In this document: positions 26,021-31,383 of the stretch, one piece after another
How positions within the stretch are numbered: the stretch's first letter is position 1
How the letters are laid out: every line of letters starts with the position of its first letter
Assembly: GCA_002788755.1 (NCBI GenBank)
Contig: PFRW01000056.1
Coordinates: forward strand, 1 to 31,383
Reading direction: 5' to 3'
Source: Candidatus Peregrinibacteria bacterium CG_4_9_14_0_2_um_filter_41_14
Lineage (GTDB): Bacteria; Patescibacteriota; Gracilibacteria; UBA1369; UM-FILTER-41-14
Length of the DNA: 31,383 nt
The notes under the pieces: generated by a model
Database searches by the model: none
Told to the model about the DNA's origin: nothing
The model's input: only the letters and a program-made list of their open reading frames with translations
Program-made: the position numbers and the translations under genes

Positions 26021-26068
26021 CTTATCTGCTGGCAGTCTACTACGCAATGATGCCAATTACCAGATAAG
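26021..26068. repeat. Inverted repeat in the MBL/GH130 divergent gap
   Basis: CTTATCTG (26021-26028) and CAGATAAG (26061-26068) are exact inverted 8-mers, with a further GATAAG just downstream. They lie upstream of the GH130 promoter and could be an operator. Nothing else is evident in 26001-26152. Confidence 0.4.
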
Positions 26069-26094
26069 TTAGATAAGCAATTGCCAAATACTCA

Positions 26095-26123
26095 TTGAGG
26101 CTTACCAGGATTTATGCTACTAT
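26095..26123 (+). promoter_or_regulatory. Candidate promoter of the GH130 genes
   Basis: TTGAGG (26095-26100), a 17-nt spacer ending TGC, then TACTAT (26118-26123). Each hexamer matches 4/6, helped by an extended -10 TGn. The predicted leader before ATG 26153 is about 23 nt. Confidence 0.45.
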
Positions 26124-26152
26124 GATAGGAAACCCTAATAAATATAGACGCC

Positions 26153-27205
26153 ATGGGCATCCTAAAATCTTTTTCAAAAGTCTTCCGATTTATTAGGTTG
26201 TTTAAACCTAAAGGCGGTGTACCTAAACAGAAGGTATCTAAAAAACTCAAATTTACTAAACCAACGCACAATCCCCTAATTGCCCCCAACGCAGAAAACA
26301 ATTGGGAATCTGGGCAAACCTTTAATCCGGCGGCAATTTTATTGGACGATAGTGTCCATTTTTTATACAGGGCAATGGGCGATGACGGGCTTTCCCGTTG
26401 CGGCTATGCTCGTTCCGAAGATGGGCTAAGCATAGACGAACGGCTGCTATATACGGTTTACGAGCACAAATGCGCTCCACAAGTCATGAACACCTTTTCT
26501 TTAGCATCCGGTGGCGGCTTCGGCGGCTGTGAAGACCCGCGCATTGTCCAAGTTAAGGGTGAGGACGTTTTATACATGACCTATACAGCTTGCGATAACG
26601 GCCTCAGAGTGGGCTTAACATCCATTAAGGTCGAAGATTTTCTTAATCAACATTGGAACTGGAAACATCCAAAAATAATTTCACCGGAAGGCGAAGTCCA
26701 CAAAAACTGGGTGATTTTTCCCGAAAAAATTAATGGCAAATACGCCATTTTGCACAGCCTATCTCCCAAAATATCTTTAGAGTATTGCGATGATTTAAAC
26801 TTCACCAACAAAAGCAAATGTATTAGAAGTGTTTACGATGGCGAAGGCGCAACCAAAACAAGTTGGGAGTCTCGCATTAGAGGTGCCGGTGCCCCTCCTC
26901 TCAAAACTAAGCACGGTTGGCTGCTGCTTTACCATGCCATGGACAAAAACGATCCAGGCAAATACAAGATTGGCGCCATGCTTTTAGATCTCAAAAATCC
27001 CAACAAAATCCTTTACCGCTCCAAACAACCAATTTTAGAACCGGATTGCTGGCACGATAACGAAGGTTTCAAACCGGGCGTCGTTTACGCAACCGGTACA
27101 GTCGTAAAAGATAATATCTTGTATATTTACTATGGCGGTGCCGATTCATATGTTAATGTGGCTTATGCAGACTTGGAAAAGTTCTTGCAGACATTGATGG
27201 CCTAA
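26153..27205 (+). CDS. GH130-type beta-mannoside phosphorylase/hydrolase-like protein
   Basis: The 350-aa protein has a basic N-terminal tail (~40 residues) and one five-bladed propeller of the GH130/DUF377 family. Motifs: HNPLIAP, FNPAAILL...HFLYRAMG, GCEDPRIVQ (the EDPR Asp is the family acid), FPEKINGKY, GAGAPPLKTKHGWLLLYHAM and YIYYGGADSYVNVAYA. GH130 enzymes phosphorolyse or hydrolyse beta-1,2/1,4-mannosides in the cytoplasm. The substrate here is unknown. It is three bases upstream of a gene with two more copies of the domain. There is no Shine-Dalgarno sequence. Confidence 0.88.
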   Translation: MGILKSFSKVFRFIRLFKPKGGVPKQKVSKKLKFTKPTHNPLIAPNAENNWESGQTFNPAAILLDDSVHFLYRAMGDDGLSRCGYARSEDGLSIDERLLYTVYEHKCAPQVMNTFSLASGGGFGGCEDPRIVQVKGEDVLYMTYTACDNGLRVGLTSIKVEDFLNQHWNWKHPKIISPEGEVHKNWVIFPEKINGKYAILHSLSPKISLEYCDDLNFTNKSKCIRSVYDGEGATKTSWESRIRGAGAPPLKTKHGWLLLYHAMDKNDPGKYKIGAMLLDLKNPNKILYRSKQPILEPDCWHDNEGFKPGVVYATGTVVKDNILYIYYGGADSYVNVAYADLEKFLQTLMA

Positions 27206-27208
27206 AAC

Positions 27209-29131
27209 ATGAGTATATTTGAGCGCTCACATAAAAATCCAATCCTAAAGCCCGACGTCACGAAGACTTGGGAAGCAGTCGCGGTTTTTAATGGTTGTCC
27301 GGTTCGGCATAAAGATAAAATATACTTGCTATACCGCGCCTTGTCCGCCGCCCATTATCATTGGGATACTCAGGCCAAATTGCAGGTTTCTACCATTGGT
27401 ATTGCCGAAAGCACAACCGGCGACGATTTTACAAACCGCACCCAATTCATTATTCCCGAGCATGAATGGGAAAAATTTGGCTGTGAAGACCCGCGCATTA
27501 CCAAAATAGGCGATAAATACTATATATTTTATACCGCTCTTTCCACCTATCCCTTTACGGCAGACGGCATTAAAGTTGGGTTGGCTATTAGTAAAGATCT
27601 TAAAACAATCGAAGCAAAGCATCTGATTACACCATTCAATGCCAAGGCAATGACCCTTTTCCCCGAAAAAATTAACGGTCAATTTTGCGCCATCTTATCT
27701 GTAGATACCGATCGACCACCCGCCAAAATAGCCCTCGCCTACTTTAACAAAGAAGAAGATATGTGGTCAAAAGCCTATTGGGACGATTGGTACGCCAATA
27801 TCGACCAACATACAATTAATTTACAAAGACACGCAAAAGATCAGATTGAAATTGGTGCGCCACCTGTTAAAACAGAGCACGGCTGGCTCCTCATTTATTC
27901 ATATATTCGCGATTATTTTACCTCACATAAACTTTTTGGGATTGAAGCAGCCTTATTAGAATCCGACAACCCCGCCAAGCTCACAGCCCGTACCGATTAT
28001 TCGCTATTATGCCCAGAAGAAGGCTATGAAATTTACGGCATGGTCCCCAATATTGTTTTCCCTTCGGGCGTATTGTTAGATCAAGATGAATTATCGATAT
28101 ATTACGGCGCCACCGACACCTTTTGTGCCGTCGCCAAAGGCAAGCTGTCCGTCCTCCTCGACATCATGCTCTGCACCCATACCTGTGGCGTAAAATTTGA
28201 TCGATCCAGCGCCAATCCCATTCTCGAGCCGATTCAAGAACACCCATGGGAAGCAAAAGCGGTTTTTAATCCGACCGCAATTTACGAAGATGGCAAAGTA
28301 CACATTATTTACCGCGCCATGTCGGAAGACAATACTTCTGTTTTGGGTTATGCGCAAAGCTCCGACGGCACTAATATCACATTTCGCAGTGATCAACCAA
28401 TATATGTGCCGCGCACAAACATCGAAGCAAAACTGGTGCCACACGGCAACTCCGGCTGCGAAGATCCCCGCATTACTAAAATAGGCGACAAAATCTACAT
28501 GTTGTACACCGCCTACAATGGCAAGATGGCCGCACGCATTGCCATTACCTCAATTCTCCTCACGGACTTTTTAGCCCAAAACTGGAACTGGTCCAACCCG
28601 ATTCCCATTTCCTCTCCCGATTTTGACAACAAAGATGCCTGCGTTCTACCGGAACAGGTCAATGGGCAGTACATGATCTTTCATCGCTACGGTAACGGTA
28701 TTGATATTGACTTAGTCCCAACTTTGGACTTTGATAGTCATACTTGGCTAGAGGAAAATCGCTGGTTAAGACAACGCCCCGGTATGTGGGATAGCCTCAA
28801 AGTAGGCATTGCCGCTACTCCTTTAAAAACAAAAGGGGGCTGGCTTCTCCTTTACCACGGTGTTTCTAGTGACGATCATCACTATAGAGTTGGTGCAGTG
28901 CTCCTAGCCCTAAATGACCCAACGCAAATTATTGGGCGAACTTATAAACCGCTTTTTGAACCCCAAACCAATTACGAAAAAGATGGGCAAGTCGCCAATG
29001 TTGTCTTCCCTTGTGGTGCCATCATTTTAGACGACCAACTGATTGTCTATTATGGCGGCGGCGACAGAGTTGTAGGCGTAGCCAGTGCCGCTATGGCAGA
29101 CGTCCTTTCTGAAGTTAAAAAGGGCTACTGA
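27209..29131 (+). CDS. Double-domain GH130-type protein
   Basis: The 640-aa product holds two complete GH130-like propellers in tandem, residues ~1-316 and ~325-640. Each shows the NP(I)L...W opening, LLYRA/IIYRA, GCEDPRITKIGDK, FPEKINGQ or LPEQVNGQ, KTxxGWLLxY and a terminal YYGxxD. In copy 1 the segment after GWLLIY reads SYIRDY instead of HxM. In copy 2 KTKGGW replaces KTxHGW. The copies may therefore differ in substrate or phosphate binding. Most GH130 proteins have a single domain, so the fusion suggests an intramolecular version of the usual oligomer. TGA stop; convergent with the CaCA gene with no gap. Confidence 0.88.
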   Translation: MSIFERSHKNPILKPDVTKTWEAVAVFNGCPVRHKDKIYLLYRALSAAHYHWDTQAKLQVSTIGIAESTTGDDFTNRTQFIIPEHEWEKFGCEDPRITKIGDKYYIFYTALSTYPFTADGIKVGLAISKDLKTIEAKHLITPFNAKAMTLFPEKINGQFCAILSVDTDRPPAKIALAYFNKEEDMWSKAYWDDWYANIDQHTINLQRHAKDQIEIGAPPVKTEHGWLLIYSYIRDYFTSHKLFGIEAALLESDNPAKLTARTDYSLLCPEEGYEIYGMVPNIVFPSGVLLDQDELSIYYGATDTFCAVAKGKLSVLLDIMLCTHTCGVKFDRSSANPILEPIQEHPWEAKAVFNPTAIYEDGKVHIIYRAMSEDNTSVLGYAQSSDGTNITFRSDQPIYVPRTNIEAKLVPHGNSGCEDPRITKIGDKIYMLYTAYNGKMAARIAITSILLTDFLAQNWNWSNPIPISSPDFDNKDACVLPEQVNGQYMIFHRYGNGIDIDLVPTLDFDSHTWLEENRWLRQRPGMWDSLKVGIAATPLKTKGGWLLLYHGVSSDDHHYRVGAVLLALNDPTQIIGRTYKPLFEPQTNYEKDGQVANVVFPCGAIILDDQLIVYYGGGDRVVGVASAAMADVLSEVKKGY

Positions 29132-30094
29132 TTAATCAAGCGCTCCAATTACTAGATAAGCTAGGTAGGCAATGTACAAGCTGATAAAGATACCTCCTTG
29201 CCAACGGTCGAGGGTGTGTTTGCGTCCGTGGAACATAAAAGTAAACAGCAATATACTGGCACCACCCGCAATAATTAGATCAAAATTACTGCCAATATTA
29301 AACTTAAGCGGATTAATTACTGCACTTAAACCTAAAATCCAAAGTAAATTAAAGATATTTGAACCGACAATATTGCCAATTGCGATATCTGTTTCCTTTT
29401 TTATCGCCGCCATGACCGATGTTACTAATTCCGGCAGGGAAGTCCCAATCGCTACAACAGTGAGCCCAATTACACTTTCACTTAGCCCTAATAAACGTGA
29501 GATTTCCACAGCATTGCGCACAACCAAATCACCACCCCATCCTAAAAAGAAGATTCCCAGTATTACATAAACAACCGACAGCCAAACGGGCATTTTTTTG
29601 ATATCTTCGCCGTCATCACCTTCAACTTTGGCAATACCAAATGTGTAATAAACAAAAATTGCAAAAAAGGCCAACAGCACCAGCCCCTCACTCCGTGTAA
29701 TAATCGAAGTTTTTGCTCCATCAAGTAGTAAATCATTCGCAGCAAAAAAGACGACGATTGTGGCTAAAATACTGAGAGGGATTTCTTTCCAAACCGTACC
29801 ACTGCCCACTTTTAATGGGTAGATGACCGCCGCAACGCCCAAAATCAACATAATATTAACAATGTTCGATCCTAAAATATTTCCAATCGCAATGTCTGAA
29901 TTCCCATTCAAGCCAGCCAAAATATTGACCATTAACTCCGGCGCCGAGGTACCAAATGCCACAATTGTTAGCCCAATCATTAATGGCGATACTTTTAACC
30001 TTTTTGCCACCGAGGAGGCGCCGCCAACAAGCCAATTACCACCACCAACTAAAAAGATAAAACCAAGAATTAATAAGAGAATCGGGATAAGCAT
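29132..30094 (-). CDS. CaCA-family Na+/Ca2+-type cation exchanger (YrbG-like)
   Basis: The 320-aa protein has about ten hydrophobic helices and the two inverted alpha-repeats of the family: GLTIVAFGTSAPELMVN near residue 42 and GLTVVAIGTSLPELVTS in the second half. Each is followed by an IAIGNI(L/V)GSNI motif. It exchanges Ca2+ (or a similar cation) for Na+ or H+ across the membrane. Length is normal. It follows the next membrane-protein gene after 8 nt, so the two are likely an operon. Its stop abuts that of the GH130 gene. Confidence 0.95.
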   Translation of the reverse strand: MLIPILLLILGFIFLVGGGNWLVGGASSVAKRLKVSPLMIGLTIVAFGTSAPELMVNILAGLNGNSDIAIGNILGSNIVNIMLILGVAAVIYPLKVGSGTVWKEIPLSILATIVVFFAANDLLLDGAKTSIITRSEGLVLLAFFAIFVYYTFGIAKVEGDDGEDIKKMPVWLSVVYVILGIFFLGWGGDLVVRNAVEISRLLGLSESVIGLTVVAIGTSLPELVTSVMAAIKKETDIAIGNIVGSNIFNLLWILGLSAVINPLKFNIGSNFDLIIAGGASILLFTFMFHGRKHTLDRWQGGIFISLYIAYLAYLVIGALD

Positions 30095-30102
30095 AATCTA
30101 AA

Positions 30103-31041
30103 TTAGGAATTATTGTTTTCAGCTACTGTACGTGCTGTAACTTCTCCTTCTTCTGTTAGTTTGAGAAAGGTTAGGATCCAAACAGCATGTGAGAAAACGG
30201 AAAGCACACCGCCCAAATAACCGGCAATATAAAGACCTAACAATCCTAGCACACCGCCAATAATTAAGCCTACACTATTTAATGCTAAACTGGCAAAAAA
30301 GCCAGCTGTAACCACAATTAAGCCTGGAATTACCAGTATTAGTAAGGCGTTTAGTAATATTCGTAAACCAATAAGTAGTAAAATTAAAAACATTAATACC
30401 GTCGATTGCCAATGATCAATTACTAAATCAGTACTTTTCCCCATTGCCGCAAACACATTTTCACCATCAATAACAATAAAATATTGCGCATACGTAAATA
30501 AGAATGAGAGTACAAAGTTAAGTAATGCAGCCATTATAAAGATTATTCCCACAATTTTAAAAACATCATACCCCAACGTCCGCAAGATTAAGGTTGCATA
30601 AGCCAATAAGGCACTAAAGCTAAAAAATGATAAAAGTCCATGAAACTCCAAAACCGGAAAAAACGATTTCATTCCATATGTAACCCCACTCAGCATACTC
30701 GTTTTATGGCCATTATATTTGCGCGCAATAAGTTGAATTAGCGCCCCTTCATTAAACGCAGGGTAAAATAAGTATAGTACCGCAATAATCACCCCGCCAA
30801 CTATCGCATAAATGGTAATTTCCGGATGCTCACTCAAAATATTCCAACCCAACTGAATAAGATCAGCAATCACGCTATGCCCATGATCAAAATAACGTTT
30901 TAGCGCAACGGATTGATAAACAACATAAATTATCCCTGTAATTGTAGTAATTAGCGAAGGTAGAAAAGCATAGAAATAGACTAATTTCTTTTCTCGTTGG
31001 GAAAAGTCCCATGCCTCTTTTATAATTTGACGATAATTCAC
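30103..31041 (-). CDS. Hypothetical polytopic membrane protein
   Basis: The 312-aa protein has a short amphipathic N-terminus (MNYRQIIKEAWDFSQREKKL) and about six long hydrophobic segments, with an Ala/Gly/Leu-rich C-terminal half and a polar tail (EEGEVTARTVAENNNS). It has the general look of YciC/GlpQ-membrane-domain-like proteins found in many bacteria, but I cannot assign a function. The start is GTG 31041, with AAAGG directly adjacent. It precedes the cation exchanger in the likely operon. Confidence 0.75.
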   Translation of the reverse strand: MNYRQIIKEAWDFSQREKKLVYFYAFLPSLITTITGIIYVVYQSVALKRYFDHGHSVIADLIQLGWNILSEHPEITIYAIVGGVIIAVLYLFYPAFNEGALIQLIARKYNGHKTSMLSGVTYGMKSFFPVLEFHGLLSFFSFSALLAYATLILRTLGYDVFKIVGIIFIMAALLNFVLSFLFTYAQYFIVIDGENVFAAMGKSTDLVIDHWQSTVLMFLILLLIGLRILLNALLILVIPGLIVVTAGFFASLALNSVGLIIGGVLGLLGLYIAGYLGGVLSVFSHAVWILTFLKLTEEGEVTARTVAENNNS

Positions 31042-31165
31042 CTTTCAGCAATTAATGTGGTGCCAAAGCTATCATTTCTACTTTTAAAAGTAAATTCCTT
31101 TAGGATGAATTTTTGGCAGACCTTTAACGCAAACAACAACTCATCTTTATCGCTATACCTAAAGT

Positions 31166-31193
31166 TTGACGATTCAAAAATCTTTGATATAAT
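31166..31193 (+). promoter_or_regulatory. Strong plus-strand promoter with no ORF behind it
   Basis: TTGACG (31166-31171), a 16-nt spacer ending TGA, then TATAAT (31188-31193): near-consensus -35, perfect -10 and extended TGn. It is the best promoter in the window. Start near 31200. The rest of 31042-31165 shows nothing convincing. Confidence 0.75.
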
Positions 31194-31199
31194 AATTAG

Positions 31200-31383
31200 A
31201 TTTCTTCATATGAAATCGCTTTGAAATAAAGTTTGCGCTCGGAGTCTTGCATTAGTGGGCAACCCTCCCTTTAAGAACAGAGAGCCTCGTACCATTTGAT
31301 TGGTGTCGACGGCTCTCTCCATTCTGGCTCTTGTTCCTTGATACAAATATTGCTTTACGATGGTGATAGCCTAACTAGCTAAC
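31200..31383 (+). ncRNA. Putative structured non-coding RNA, 3' end outside window
   Basis: No plausible coding frame follows the promoter at 31166-31193. Two local hairpins are visible. GATTTC-TTCATAT-GAAATC lies at the predicted 5' end. A strong stem at 31279-31318 has AGAGAGCC/GGCTCTCT, then TCG/CGA, then ACCA/TGGT closing a 6-nt loop. AAGAACA and TGTTCCTT could close a larger stem around it. It does not match RNase P, SRP or 6S motifs I know. It could instead be a long leader of a gene beyond the edge. Confidence 0.45.

Noticed and set aside
31291..31318. Possible tmRNA 5' end (TGGTGTCGACGG resembles the TGGxTTCGACGG signature).
   Set aside because: The preceding bases do not give a typical GGGG acceptor strand, the motif is part of a strong local hairpin, it lies ~100 nt from the predicted transcript start, and no clear tag ORF ending in Ala-Ala follows. 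A tmRNA scan of the extended contig would settle it.
1..31383. CRISPR array, insertion sequence, prophage, or recoded UGA (code 25).
   Set aside because: No regularly spaced short repeats, transposase, integrase or phage genes were seen. The GH130 fusion ends cleanly at TGA directly before the convergent gene, consistent with the standard bacterial code.

Overview
The window looks like a chromosomal stretch of a small-genome, cell-wall-bearing bacterium, most probably Candidate Phyla Radiation (Patescibacteria, Parcubacteria-like). This is inference. It rests on a type IV pilin of the KKGFTLIELL type, an enormous low-homology surface protein, an SLH-like surface protein with SdrD_B-type modules, an archaeal-type PurP beside bacterial purH, very tight gene packing, and almost no Shine-Dalgarno sequences. 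Stops are TAA, TAG and TGA, so the ordinary bacterial code fits and a UGA=Gly code does not.

Layout. 1-9088 (minus) is one unbroken frame for a secreted giant protein of more than 3029 aa whose C-terminus lies beyond the left edge. A canonical intrinsic terminator abuts its start codon, with an extended -10 promoter nested against it. 9230-9757 is a type IV pilin with its own promoter. 9939-15033 (minus) runs LysM/M23 peptidoglycan hydrolase, yidD, (promoter) purH, uppP, purP: envelope genes interleaved with the last steps of IMP synthesis. 15034-15326 has no gene but holds a promoter, a possibly folded leader and a 77-bp inverted-repeat element. 15327-19235 is the SdrD_B/SLH-like surface protein with recently amplified 888-bp repeats. 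19333-22062 is ftsW, murG (overlapping by 92 bp) and a small membrane-anchored protein.

From 22139 lspA and a membrane protein run on the plus strand and meet a slipin (SPFH) gene stop-to-stop. 24118-26000 (minus) holds a degenerate metallo-beta-lactamase-fold protein, tRNA-Arg(CCU) overlapping its 3' end, a hypothetical gene and a GNAT-like acetyltransferase. 26153-29131 (plus) encodes three GH130-type domains in two genes. 29132-31041 (minus) encodes a CaCA cation exchanger and a polytopic membrane protein. The last ~180 bases lie downstream of a near-consensus plus-strand promoter with no ORF, and probably begin a structured non-coding RNA cut by the window edge.

Themes: most of the window builds the cell envelope (lipid II polymerisation and recycling, lipoprotein processing, peptidoglycan hydrolysis, pili, two huge surface proteins). 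The points most worth a second look are the coexistence of PurP and full-length PurH, the giant protein with its promoter/terminator arrangement, the double GH130 fusion, and the orphan RNA locus at the right edge.
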